Assembly (NCBI RefSeq): GCF_041624475.1
Contig: NZ_JBFJUX010000003.1
Coordinates: 62,001-126,000, forward strand
DNA from: Litorivivens sp041624475
GTDB taxonomy: Bacteria; Pseudomonadota; Gammaproteobacteria; Pseudomonadales; Spongiibacteraceae
Direction of reading: 5' to 3'
DNA length: 64,000 nucleotides
Shown here: one piece after another, positions 1 through 8,201 of the stretch
How positions within the stretch are numbered: the stretch's first letter is position 1
Layout: every line of letters begins with the position of its first letter
The notes under the pieces: model-generated
What the model saw: only the letters and a program-made list of their open reading frames with translations
Databases searched by the model: none
Told to the model about the DNA's origin: nothing
Position numbers and translations under genes: made by a program

Positions 1-537
1 TGGCTCAGTGTGCTTGAGGCGGCGGCGATGGCGGTTGCGGGCCTGTTGCTCAGCGGCTGCGTGTCGGTCAATCGTGCGCGGCTCAGCGTGAGTCTCAACC
101 TGCAGGTCTTGTTGGTGATCGGTGCCGCCTTTGGCGTAGGGTCGGCGATGGAAAGCAGTGGTGCGGCCAGCTGGCTGGTGCAGAACTTGTTGGGCACTGG
201 GTTGCCCCCGCCGTGGCTGGCGCTGGTGCTGATCTATCTTATAACGACCCTGTTTACCGAGGTGATTACCAATAATGCGGCAGCGGTGCTGATGTTTCCC
301 ATCGCCATGGGGATTGCGGAACAGCTTGGTGTCAGTCCGCTGCCCTTTGTGTTTGCCATCATGTTTGCCGCCAGTGCCAGCTTTATGACCCCGCTGGGCT
401 ACCAGACCAATTTGATGGTAATGGGGCCGGGAGGCTACCGCTTTAGCGATTATCTGCGGCTGGGCGTTCCCTTGAGTCTGTTGGCGGCGCTGGTAACTCT
501 TGGTCTGATTCCGCTGGTGTGGCCTTTTTATCCATAA
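1..537 (+). CDS. SLC13/DASS-type anion permease, C-terminal part (5' end outside window)
   Basis: The frame is open at base 1 and ends at a TAA, leaving about 178 residues of a polytopic inner-membrane protein. The visible part is almost all hydrophobic helices. It contains the motif ITNNAAAVLMFPIA, followed by a segment with GYQTNLMVMGPG. Both are typical of the second half of divalent anion:Na+ symporters and related SLC13/ArsB-like permeases, where the TNN region helps form the substrate and sodium site. The missing N-terminal half would decide whether TrkA-C (RCK) domains are present, as in many bacterial members. The substrate (sulfate, dicarboxylate or other anion) cannot be told. The next gene, xerD, starts 46 bp downstream and is functionally unrelated. 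Confidence 0.8.
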   Translation, partial: WLSVLEAAAMAVAGLLLSGCVSVNRARLSVSLNLQVLLVIGAAFGVGSAMESSGAASWLVQNLLGTGLPPPWLALVLIYLITTLFTEVITNNAAAVLMFPIAMGIAEQLGVSPLPFVFAIMFAASASFMTPLGYQTNLMVMGPGGYRFSDYLRLGVPLSLLAALVTLGLIPLVWPFYP

Positions 538-583
538 CGCTGCAGTGCTTTGCGTAATGCCTCGGCGCCGCTAAACTCCCGTC

Positions 584-1462
584 ATGTCTGCACTTATTGA
601 TCAGTATCTGGATGCCGTCTGGCTGGAAAAGGGGCTTAGCGATAATACCCTGATGTCCTATCGCCGGGATTTGACCCTGTTTCAGCAGTGGCTGGAGCCG
701 CGCGGTATGGCGCTCGAGCGCGCGGGCCGGGCTGATCTGTTGGAGTGGCTCGGTGAGATGGCAAGGCGCGGCCAGTCTACGCGCAGCTCGGCGCGCATGC
801 TCTCCTGCTTGCGCGGTTTTTATCGCTATCTGCTGCGGGAAAACCGCATTCCGATTGACCCTTCCCTCAATATTGAATCGCCGCGCCTGGGCCGGCCGCT
901 GCCAAAATCTTTGTCGGAAGAAGAAGTCGATTCTTTGCTGGCCCAGCCGGAAGAGGACATTGCCATCGAATTGCGCGACAAGGCCATGCTGGAATTGCTC
1001 TACGCCACCGGCCTTCGGGTCTCCGAGCTGGTGGGTTTGAAACTGCACCAGCTCAACTTGCATCAAGGCGTGGTTAAAGTGATGGGCAAGGGCAGCAAGG
1101 AGCGTCTGGTGCCCATGGGAGAGGAGGCGCTGTACTGGCTGCAGCGCTATTTGCAGGCTGGGCGTGTCGAGCTGATTAAAAGCGGTGACGTGCTGTTTCC
1201 CAGCCAGCGTGGCCAGGAAATGACCCGCCAGACCTTCTGGCACCGGATTAAGGTGTATGCTCAGCGAGCCGGTATTCGCAGTAATCTATCACCGCACACC
1301 CTGCGTCATGCCTTTGCTACTCACCTTATCAATCACGGCGCCGATTTGCGGGTTGTGCAATTGTTGCTGGGCCATAGTGACCTCAGCACCACACAGATAT
1401 ACACTCATGTGGCGAGAGAGCGAATGAAGCAATTGCACCAGCAACACCATCCGCGCGGTTGA
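584..1462 (+). CDS. xerD: Site-specific tyrosine recombinase XerD
   Basis: XerD works with XerC at dif to resolve chromosome dimers before division. The 292-residue product has the normal length. It has an N-terminal SAM-like core-binding domain (about residues 1-90) and a C-terminal catalytic domain with the expected residues: Arg145 in TGLRVSEL, the HTLRH box, the LGHSDLSTT segment, and the nucleophile Tyr273 in QIYTHV. XerD was chosen over XerC because dsbC and then hom-thrC-recJ follow, the order seen in pseudomonads and relatives. There is no strong Shine-Dalgarno site before the ATG at 584, but the N-terminus (SALIDQYLDAVWLEKGLSDN) matches the family. Confidence 0.93.
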   Translation: MSALIDQYLDAVWLEKGLSDNTLMSYRRDLTLFQQWLEPRGMALERAGRADLLEWLGEMARRGQSTRSSARMLSCLRGFYRYLLRENRIPIDPSLNIESPRLGRPLPKSLSEEEVDSLLAQPEEDIAIELRDKAMLELLYATGLRVSELVGLKLHQLNLHQGVVKVMGKGSKERLVPMGEEALYWLQRYLQAGRVELIKSGDVLFPSQRGQEMTRQTFWHRIKVYAQRAGIRSNLSPHTLRHAFATHLINHGADLRVVQLLLGHSDLSTTQIYTHVARERMKQLHQQHHPRG

Positions 1463-1534
1463 TGCCCCTCCGGAACTGTTTCAGACTTCCGCTTTCATAA
1501 CTAATACTATCCAGACCTCAAAGGCCGTTACTGC

Positions 1535-2275
1535 ATGTTTCATTTTATTAGCCGAATTCTTCCCCTCTGCGCTCTGCTGCTGGCCACCGCGGCCTCGGCG
1601 GCAACACCCGCTGAAAATATCCGTCAGGCCTTTCAAAAAAGCCGCCCGGATATCCAGGTGGAAAATATTAAAAAGAGCGACGTGGCCGGACTCTACGAAG
1701 TCAGCCTGAAAGACGGCCCAACGGTTTACGCTACCAAAGACGGCAAGTACTTCTTTACCGGGGATCTGTTTGAGCTGGCTCCCGGAGGTTTTGTGAACCT
1801 CGCCGAGCGCGGCCGCGAGCAAATGCGCAAACAGCGCATGGCACAGGTTAAAAAGGAAGACATGATTGTGTTCCCGGCGGAAGGGGAAACCAAAGGCGCG
1901 ATCTACGTTTTCACCGATGTGGATTGTGGCTACTGCCGCAAGCTGCACAACGAAGTACCGCAGCTCAACAAAATGGGCATTGAGGTTCGCTATCTGGCTT
2001 ATCCGCGTGATTTCCCGCGCGGTGCCCAGTCGCGCACTGCACCCAAGATGGTCTCTGCCTGGTGCGCCAAGAACCCGCAGGAGGCGCTGACCAAACTGAA
2101 AAACAGCCAGACTATTCCCACCGCCAGTTGCGACAATCCGGTAGCGGAGCAGTACATGCTGGGCGGCACGGTGGGAGTGACGGGCACGCCGGCGATTGTG
2201 ACCACCCGCGGCGAGCTGGTGCCGGGCTATATGCCGGCTGACAGCCTTGTGCGCGTGGCACTGCAAGGTAAATAA
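1535..2275 (+). CDS. dsbC: Periplasmic thiol:disulfide isomerase DsbC
   Basis: DsbC corrects wrongly paired disulfides in the periplasm and is kept reduced by DsbD. The 246-residue precursor starts with a signal peptide (basic start, hydrophobic LPLCALLLATA, cleavage near ASAA). An N-terminal dimerisation domain follows (about 25-80), then a thioredoxin fold. The active site is CGYC, with Cys131 and Cys134 in the context TDVDCGYCRKLH. A cis-proline loop is visible near the C-terminus (GVTGTPAIV). The gene sits 72 bp after xerD, as in Pseudomonas. Confidence 0.94.
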   Translation: MFHFISRILPLCALLLATAASAATPAENIRQAFQKSRPDIQVENIKKSDVAGLYEVSLKDGPTVYATKDGKYFFTGDLFELAPGGFVNLAERGREQMRKQRMAQVKKEDMIVFPAEGETKGAIYVFTDVDCGYCRKLHNEVPQLNKMGIEVRYLAYPRDFPRGAQSRTAPKMVSAWCAKNPQEALTKLKNSQTIPTASCDNPVAEQYMLGGTVGVTGTPAIVTTRGELVPGYMPADSLVRVALQGK

Positions 2276-2311
2276 ACGCTTCGAAAAAGCCGCCTCGGAT
2301 AAGGAGTGCCC

Positions 2312-3508
2312 GTGCAGGATCAATTCAATCGCATCAGTCGTCTGCCGCCCTATGTGTTTAACATTATCGGTGAGTTGAAGCAGGCGGCGAGGGCACGCGG
2401 TGAGGATGTTATTGATTTTGGCATGGGTAATCCGGACCAGCCGACGCCGAAGCATATTGTCGACAAGCTGACGGAAACCGCCCAGCGCGGCGATACCCAC
2501 CGCTACTCCCAATCGCGGGGCATTCCCCGGCTGCGCAAGGCCATTTGTGACTGGTACAAGCGCCGCTACGATGTGGACCTGAACCCGGAAACCGAGGCCA
2601 TTGTCACGCTCGGTTCGAAGGAAGGGCTGGCCCATCTGGCGCTGGCAACCACCGGCCCCGGTGATGCGATTCTGGTGCCAAATCCCTCTTACCCGATTCA
2701 CCCCTATGGTTTCGTCATCGCCGGCGCCGATATTCGCCATGTGCCGATGGGGGATGGTCACAGCTTTTTTGACGAGCTGGAGCAGGCCATTCGCAACAGC
2801 TGGCCCAAGCCGAAGATGCTGGTGCTGAATTTCCCTGCGAATCCCACTACCCATTGCGTGGAGCTCGAATTCTTCGAAAAAATCGTCAAAGTCGCCCGCG
2901 AGCACGAAATCTGGGTGGTGCAGGATCTGGCCTACGCCGATCTGGTTTACGACGGCTATCAGGCGCCGTCGATACTGCAGGTGGACGGCGCCAAAGACAT
3001 CGCGGTAGAGTTTTACTCCCTGTCCAAGAGCTACAATATGCCGGGCTGGCGGGTGGGCTTCTGCTGTGGCAATGCCACCCTGATTGCCGCTTTGGCGCGC
3101 ATGAAATCCTACCTCGACTACGGCATGTTCACGCCGGTTCAGGTGGCGGCCATACACGCGCTGGAAGCAGATCAAGGCTGTGTGGAAGAAATCCGTCTGC
3201 TCTATCAAAGCCGCCGCGACGTACTCTGTAGTGGCCTGAATGAAATGGGCTGGGCGGTTACTCCACCCAAAGCCACCATGTTTGTCTGGGCACCGATTCC
3301 CGAGGCCTACCGTGAGCTGGGTTCGCTGGAGTTTGCCAAAAAGCTGCTGGTCGAGGCGAAGGTCGCGGTATCGCCGGGCATCGGATTTGGTGAGTACGGG
3401 GAGGGCTACGTGCGCTTTGGGCTGATAGAGAATGAGCAGCGCACGCGGCAGGCATTGCGGAATATAAAGCGGATGTTTCGTAGTGATGGTCGGATGTCGG
3501 ACGTCTGA
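2312..3508 (+). CDS. alaC: AlaC-type class I/II PLP aminotransferase
   Basis: This is a fold-type I aminotransferase of the AlaC (YfdZ) group, which mainly converts pyruvate and glutamate to alanine. Diagnostic features are the start QDQFNRISRLPPYVFN, the FGMGNPDQPTP segment, the NPTTHCVE loop, and the PLP-binding lysine in SLSKSYNMPGWRVGF. The GTG at 2312 is preferred because AAGGAG (2301-2306) lies 5 nt upstream; a GTG at 2306 overlaps that site. This gives 398 residues. The last codons (about from 3489) and the stop lie inside a GACGTC-rich repeat, so the extreme C-terminus SDGRMSDV is probably repeat-derived. Position between dsbC and hom suggests co-expression with amino-acid biosynthesis, which is inference. 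Confidence 0.88.
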   Translation: MQDQFNRISRLPPYVFNIIGELKQAARARGEDVIDFGMGNPDQPTPKHIVDKLTETAQRGDTHRYSQSRGIPRLRKAICDWYKRRYDVDLNPETEAIVTLGSKEGLAHLALATTGPGDAILVPNPSYPIHPYGFVIAGADIRHVPMGDGHSFFDELEQAIRNSWPKPKMLVLNFPANPTTHCVELEFFEKIVKVAREHEIWVVQDLAYADLVYDGYQAPSILQVDGAKDIAVEFYSLSKSYNMPGWRVGFCCGNATLIAALARMKSYLDYGMFTPVQVAAIHALEADQGCVEEIRLLYQSRRDVLCSGLNEMGWAVTPPKATMFVWAPIPEAYRELGSLEFAKKLLVEAKVAVSPGIGFGEYGEGYVRFGLIENEQRTRQALRNIKRMFRSDGRMSDV

Positions 3509-3513
3509 CGTCC
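3489..3513. repeat. GACGTC-rich palindromic repeat, copy 1 (overlaps end of alaC)
   Basis: The stretch contains GTCGGACGTCTGACGTCC (3496-3513), with a further degenerate TCGGATG unit before it. The same words occur at 4973-5004 and 16323-16354, always at the 3' end of a gene. Here the alaC stop codon TGA (3506-3508) falls inside the repeat. Confidence 0.75.
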
Positions 3514-3598
3514 TACCCACCAACAAAGCACCAAACCGAATCTCCTCCCTCCAGCCCGCTAAGCTCCCCCCACACGTGTAATACCTACCGATTCAAGC

Positions 3599-3604
3599 TA
3601 GAAT
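3599..3604 (+). promoter_or_regulatory. Possible -10 box upstream of hom
   Basis: TAGAAT lies about 60 bp upstream of the chosen hom start. The spacing-matched -35 region (GTGTAA, 3576-3581) is poor, so this is only a candidate. A short hairpin, CCGGC-GTCA-GCCGG, lies in the leader near 3627-3640. No threonine/isoleucine-rich leader peptide was seen there. Confidence 0.3.
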
Positions 3605-3664
3605 ACGCGCCTTCAATTTTCCGCCAGCCGGCGTCAGCCGGGCAGGCACGTGAGGAGAGGCAGC

Positions 3665-4972
3665 TTGAATCCCGTTAAGGTAGGCATTTGTGGTTTGGGC
3701 ACCGTTGGCAGCGGTACCTTCAATGTTCTGGCGCGCAACCGCGACTCCATCCGGGCCCGTGTCGGGGCTGATATTGTGGTCGCCCAGGTCGGCGCCCGCC
3801 GTGACAATCCTGCCTGTGACACCGGTGATGTGGCTGTTACCCGCGATATATTCGAGGTCGTACGCAATCCCGAGATCGATATCGTGGTCGAGCTGATTGG
3901 CGGCACTACCGTTGCTCGCGAACTTATCCTCGAAGCGATCGCCAACGGCAAGCACGTGGTTACCGCCAACAAGGCCCTGATTGCCGAATACGGCAATGAG
4001 ATTTTCGCCGCCGCCCACGACAAGGGTGTCAGTGTGGCCTTTGAAGCTGCGGTTGCCGGCGGTATTCCGATTATCAAAGCCCTGCGCGAGGGTTTGGCCG
4101 CCAACCAGGTTGAATGGCTGGCCGGTATTATCAACGGCACCGGTAATTTCATTCTTACCGAAATGCGTGAGAAAGGCCGCGACTTTGGCGATGTGCTGGC
4201 AGAAGCTCAAGCGCTGGGTTATGCCGAAGCGGACCCCACCTTTGATGTAGAGGGCATCGACGCGGCGCACAAGCTGGTTATTCTGGCCTCCATCGCTTTT
4301 GGTATTCCGCTGCAATTCGACAAGGTCTACACCGAAGGTATTACCCGTATTTCCACGGAAGACGTGAATTACGCGGAAGAGTTGGGTTATCGCATCAAGC
4401 ATCTGGGTATTGCTCGTTGTGATGACGAGGGTATTGAGCTGCGCGTACACCCGACCCTGATTCCCGAAAAGCGGCTGATCGCCAACGTAAACGGTGTCAT
4501 GAACGCGATTCTGGTTAAGGCCGATGCGGTTGGCCCGACCCTGTATTACGGTCCCGGAGCCGGCAGTGAGCCCACGGCCTCGTCAGTGGTGGCCGATGTG
4601 GTTGATGTGGCTCGCACCCTGACCGCTGAGCCCAAACATCGCGTGCCTTATCTGGCCTTCCACCCGGATACCCTGAGCGATCATCCGGTCAAGCCGATCG
4701 AAGAAATTCAGACCGCCTATTACCTGCGCATGTCGGCGCTGGACAAACCCGGCGTGCTGTCGCAGATTGCCCAGATTCTGAGCAATGCGGGAATCAGCAT
4801 TGAAGCGCTGATTCAGAAGCAGCCTGCCGAAGATGCGGATCACGTTCCGGTTATCCTGCTCACCAATGTCACGCGCGAAAAAGCGCTGATGGCTGCGGTG
4901 GAGCAGATTCAGGCGCTCGACAGCATCGCTGAAGAGGTTGTCCGGATTCGGGTTGAGTCACTGGCGGGTTAA
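3665..4972 (+). CDS. hom: Homoserine dehydrogenase
   Basis: It reduces aspartate semialdehyde to homoserine with NAD(P)H, the branch point to threonine and methionine. The N-terminal Rossmann fold shows GICGLGTVGSGTF. The catalytic region includes ANKALIAEYG, AAVAGGIPIIKALREGL and GIINGTGNFILTEM. A C-terminal ACT domain (about 350-430, YLRMSALDKPGVLSQIA) implies threonine feedback control. The start is taken as TTG at 3665, because GAGGAGAGG (3652-3660) sits at the right distance and the product then begins MNPVKVGICGLG like its relatives. The GTG at 3650 would precede that ribosome site. The product is 435 residues, not fused to aspartokinase. thrC follows after a palindromic repeat, forming a hom-thrC unit. 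Confidence 0.94.
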   Translation: MNPVKVGICGLGTVGSGTFNVLARNRDSIRARVGADIVVAQVGARRDNPACDTGDVAVTRDIFEVVRNPEIDIVVELIGGTTVARELILEAIANGKHVVTANKALIAEYGNEIFAAAHDKGVSVAFEAAVAGGIPIIKALREGLAANQVEWLAGIINGTGNFILTEMREKGRDFGDVLAEAQALGYAEADPTFDVEGIDAAHKLVILASIAFGIPLQFDKVYTEGITRISTEDVNYAEELGYRIKHLGIARCDDEGIELRVHPTLIPEKRLIANVNGVMNAILVKADAVGPTLYYGPGAGSEPTASSVVADVVDVARTLTAEPKHRVPYLAFHPDTLSDHPVKPIEEIQTAYYLRMSALDKPGVLSQIAQILSNAGISIEALIQKQPAEDADHVPVILLTNVTREKALMAAVEQIQALDSIAEEVVRIRVESLAG

Positions 4973-5004
4973 GCGTCGGACGTCGGACGCCTGACGTCTG
5001 ACGC
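4973..5004. repeat. GACGTC-rich palindromic repeat, copy 2 (hom-thrC spacer)
   Basis: The repeat begins directly after the hom stop codon. The two halves, GCGTCGGACGTCGG and CCTGACGTCTGACGC, can pair into a long hairpin with G-T wobbles. No T-run follows, so a role as intrinsic terminator is not supported. A role in mRNA 3'-end stability between hom and thrC is possible but unproven. Confidence 0.8.
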
Positions 5005-5064
5005 ATCCAAATAGCGCAGGCCGCAGTGTCTTGCGCCATAGATTGCAGATTACGAAGGCGAAAC

Positions 5065-6462
5065 ATGAAATACATCAGTACCCGCGGCAAGGCGCCCGCA
5101 CTGAACTTTGAAGACGTTCTGCTCACTGGCCTGGCGCCGGATGGCGGATTGTATGTGCCGGAAACCCTGCCGACCTACAGCCCTGAACAGATAGCGGCCT
5201 GGGCTGACCTGTCCTACGCCGAGCTGGCTTTTGAGATTGTAAAACCCTTTGTAGACGGCGCCATTCCGGACGAGGATCTTCGCGCCATCGTCAACGACAG
5301 CTATGCAGATTTTCGTCATAACGCCATTGCGCCGCTGGTGCAGATTGATCAGAACGAATGGATTCTTGAGCTGTTCCAAGGCCCGACACTGGCCTTCAAG
5401 GATTTTGCCCTGCAGATGCTGGGCCGGCTGCTGGACTATGTACTGGAGCGCCGCAATCAGAAAGTGGTGGTGATGGGAGCGACCTCCGGTGATACCGGCT
5501 CCGCCGCGATTCAGGGCTGCAAGCGTTGTAAAAACCTCGATATTTTTATTCTGCACCCCTACCAGCGGGTCTCGGAAGTGCAGCGCCGGCAGATGACCAC
5601 CGTCGAAGGCGATAACATCCACAATATCGCGGTGAAAGGTCACTTTGACCACTGTCAGGCGATGGTGAAGTCCAGCTTTGCCGATCAGGGTTTTCTGCCC
5701 GAAGGGCGCCAGCTGGTCGCGGTGAATTCCATAAACTGGGCGCGGATCATGGCCCAGATCGTTTATTACTTCTACGCCGCACTGGCTCTGGGCGCGCCCG
5801 GTCGCAAAGTCAGTTTTTCGGTGCCCACCGGCAACTTTGGCGATATCTACGCCGGCTATCTGGCCAAGCAGATGGGCCTGCCAATCGATCAGCTGGTAAT
5901 TGCTACCAACTGCAACGATATCCTGCACCGCTTTGTCAGCAGCAACCGCTTTGAAAAGCAGGAGTTGCAACACACCCTGTCACCGAGCATGGATATCGTG
6001 ATTTCCAGTAACTTCGAGCGCATGCTGTTCGATGGCTATGATCGTGACGGCGCGGCGGTCGCCGATCTGATGGACCGCTTCAATCGCGAGTCGGTGTCGG
6101 TACCCGACAGCGTGTTCGCCAGGGTGCGGGAGCTGTTCGACAGCGGTCGTGTCAGCGACGATGAAACCGTTGCGACCATCAAAGATGTGTTTGATAACAC
6201 TGAATACCTGCTCGATCCGCACTCGGCTATTGGCGTACACGCGGCCCGGGCCTGCCGACGAGATCGCAGTGTGCCCATGGTGACACTGGCCACCGCCCAT
6301 CCGGCCAAGTTCCCCGAAGCGGTGATGAAAGCCGGCTACCCGGAATCGCCGGCGCTGCCCCATCATATGAAAGACCTGTTAAGCCTGCCCGAGCGCTACG
6401 AAGTGCTCGACAATGATCTGGCCGCCGTCCAGTCCTTTATGGCGTCGCACATCAAGGCCTGA
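5065..6462 (+). CDS. thrC: Threonine synthase
   Basis: It converts O-phosphohomoserine to threonine (PLP fold type II). The product begins MKYISTRGKAPALNFEDVLLTGLAPDGGLYVP, as usual for the gammaproteobacterial form of about 465 residues. The PLP lysine is Lys112 in LAFKDFALQ, and the phosphate-binding region GATSGDTGSAAI is intact. The ATG at 5065 has GAAGGCGAA upstream; an in-frame ATG at 5026 is less likely because it adds a basic extension not typical of the family. The TGA stop overlaps the recJ ATG (6462) by one base, which implies translational coupling. Confidence 0.95.
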   Translation: MKYISTRGKAPALNFEDVLLTGLAPDGGLYVPETLPTYSPEQIAAWADLSYAELAFEIVKPFVDGAIPDEDLRAIVNDSYADFRHNAIAPLVQIDQNEWILELFQGPTLAFKDFALQMLGRLLDYVLERRNQKVVVMGATSGDTGSAAIQGCKRCKNLDIFILHPYQRVSEVQRRQMTTVEGDNIHNIAVKGHFDHCQAMVKSSFADQGFLPEGRQLVAVNSINWARIMAQIVYYFYAALALGAPGRKVSFSVPTGNFGDIYAGYLAKQMGLPIDQLVIATNCNDILHRFVSSNRFEKQELQHTLSPSMDIVISSNFERMLFDGYDRDGAAVADLMDRFNRESVSVPDSVFARVRELFDSGRVSDDETVATIKDVFDNTEYLLDPHSAIGVHAARACRRDRSVPMVTLATAHPAKFPEAVMKAGYPESPALPHHMKDLLSLPERYEVLDNDLAAVQSFMASHIKA

Positions 6463-8195
6463 TGGCTCTGAATATTCAGCGGCGCCAATCGGCGCTGGAC
6501 AAGGCCTCTTTCAGCGAGGCCGTCCCGCCTTTGCTGCAGCGTATTTATGCGGCAAGGGGGGTGCTTGCCGATTCTGACTGTGATCTCTCCCTGAGCAAAT
6601 TACTGCCGCCGACCTGTAAAGGTCTGCCCGAGGCCGTGGCGCGTCTGGTAAAAGCCCTTGAGGCCGATGAACGTATTCTGATTGTCGGTGACTTTGACGC
6701 CGATGGCGCAACCAGTTCGGCGCTGGGCTTAAAGGTATTGTGGGCCATGGGCGCGCGGCAGGTAGACTTTCTGGTGCCGAACCGCTTTGAGTACGGCTAT
6801 GGTCTCAGTCCGGAAATTGTTGCTGTGGCTGCAGAGTCGAAGCCAGACCTTATTGTCACCGTAGACAATGGTATTTCGAGTCTGGCGGGGGTGGATTCCG
6901 CTAACGAGCTGGGGATTGATGTGGTGGTGACCGATCACCACCTGCCGGGCCGTGAACTGCCTAAGGCGCTGGCTATTGTTAATCCGAACCAGCCCGACTG
7001 CCCTTTTCCCAGCAAGGCTTTGGCCGGGGTAGGGGTGATGTTTTACCTGCTGTCGGCACTGCGTTCAGCACTTACCCAATCGGGCTGGTTTGAAAGCCGA
7101 GGTATTGCGCCGCCGAAAATGGCGGATTTTCTTGACCTTGTTGCCCTTGGCACCGTTGCCGACGTGGTGCCGCTGGATCAAAACAACCGCATTCTGGTGC
7201 ATCAGGGCATTCGTCGTATTCGCGCAGGGCTGGCCAGTCCGGGAATTTATGCCCTGCTGGAAGCTGGCAAGCGCGACCCCAATCACCTGCAGGCCAGCGA
7301 TCTGGGCTTTGTAGTCGGTCCGCGCCTTAACGCCGCCGGACGGCTGGATGATATGTCACTGGGTATTCGCTGCCTGCTGGCCGAGTCGGGCGATGAGGCC
7401 CGTCAGTTGGCGACTGATCTCGATTCATTGAACCGGGAGCGGCGTGAAATCGAGCAGGGCATGCAACAGGAAGCGCTGTCGCATCTGGAAAATCTGCAGC
7501 TAAACGCGGAAACCTTGCCCTTGGGCATCACTCTGCATGACGAGACCTGGCATCCCGGGGTGGTGGGTCTGGTGGCGTCGCGCATCAAGGAGCGCTATCA
7601 CCGTCCGGTCATCGCCTTTGCGCCAGAAGATGATGCGGTGGTCAAAGGCTCTGGTCGTTCTATTCCCGGGGTTCATATTCGCGATGTGCTCGACGCGGTC
7701 GATAAGCGCTGTCCGGGCGCGATCATCAAGTTTGGTGGTCACGCCATGGCGGCGGGTTTGAGTCTCAGAAGGGATAGGTTGGTAGAGTTTGGTGGCGTCT
7801 TCGCTGCGGTTATCGAGGACATGTCCGACCCTGAGCTGTTTATAGCGAGTCTGGTCAGCGACGGCGAACTGGCTGCTGACGACCTGAACGAACCTCTGGC
7901 GCAGCAATTGCTCGACGCGGGCCCTTGGGGCCAACACTTTCCCGAACCGCGCTTTGACGGCGATTTTCTCTTGCTCAATCAGCGAATTGTCGGAGAAAAA
8001 CACCTGAAGTTTGTTGTCGCTCCGCTGTCAAATCCGCAGCAGGCCGTCGATGCCATCGCGTTTAACGTCGATATTGAGCAGTGGCCGAACCCAGACGTAC
8101 AACAGGTGCGTCTGTACTATGCGCTTGATATCAACCGCTTTCGCGGCAATACCCAGCTGCAGTTGATGGTGCAGTCGCTGGAAGCTGTTGCCTGA
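6462..8195 (+). CDS. recJ: Single-stranded-DNA-specific exonuclease RecJ
   Basis: RecJ is the 5'-3' ssDNA exonuclease of RecF-type recombination, mismatch repair and base excision repair. The 577-residue product carries the DHH phosphoesterase motifs: motif I VGDFDADGATSSAL, motif II TVDNGI, motif III VVTDHHLPG, and a later GGHAMAAGLSL (DHHA1 domain). A C-terminal OB-like domain fills residues 460-570. The start codon overlaps the thrC stop. The gene ends 6 bp before the end of the convergent WS/DGAT gene, so no room remains for a separate terminator. Confidence 0.94.
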   Translation: MALNIQRRQSALDKASFSEAVPPLLQRIYAARGVLADSDCDLSLSKLLPPTCKGLPEAVARLVKALEADERILIVGDFDADGATSSALGLKVLWAMGARQVDFLVPNRFEYGYGLSPEIVAVAAESKPDLIVTVDNGISSLAGVDSANELGIDVVVTDHHLPGRELPKALAIVNPNQPDCPFPSKALAGVGVMFYLLSALRSALTQSGWFESRGIAPPKMADFLDLVALGTVADVVPLDQNNRILVHQGIRRIRAGLASPGIYALLEAGKRDPNHLQASDLGFVVGPRLNAAGRLDDMSLGIRCLLAESGDEARQLATDLDSLNRERREIEQGMQQEALSHLENLQLNAETLPLGITLHDETWHPGVVGLVASRIKERYHRPVIAFAPEDDAVVKGSGRSIPGVHIRDVLDAVDKRCPGAIIKFGGHAMAAGLSLRRDRLVEFGGVFAAVIEDMSDPELFIASLVSDGELAADDLNEPLAQQLLDAGPWGQHFPEPRFDGDFLLLNQRIVGEKHLKFVVAPLSNPQQAVDAIAFNVDIEQWPNPDVQQVRLYYALDINRFRGNTQLQLMVQSLEAVA

Positions 8196-8201
8196 GCGAA
8201 G

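Noticed and set aside
443..1243. A 266-codon open frame on the minus strand
   Set aside because: It is antisense to xerD, has no ribosome site and no recognisable domain.
1481..3526. A 681-codon open frame on the minus strand
   Set aside because: It lies antisense to dsbC and alaC, both of which have clear family motifs. Its translation is rich in His, Arg and Gln with no recognisable domain.
3514..3664. Threonine attenuator leader before hom
   Set aside because: No short frame rich in Thr/Ile codons and no paired alternative hairpins with a T-run were found.
4973..5004. Intrinsic terminator between hom and thrC
   Set aside because: The hairpin is strong but no T-run follows, and related copies overlap coding DNA, so it was called a repeat instead.
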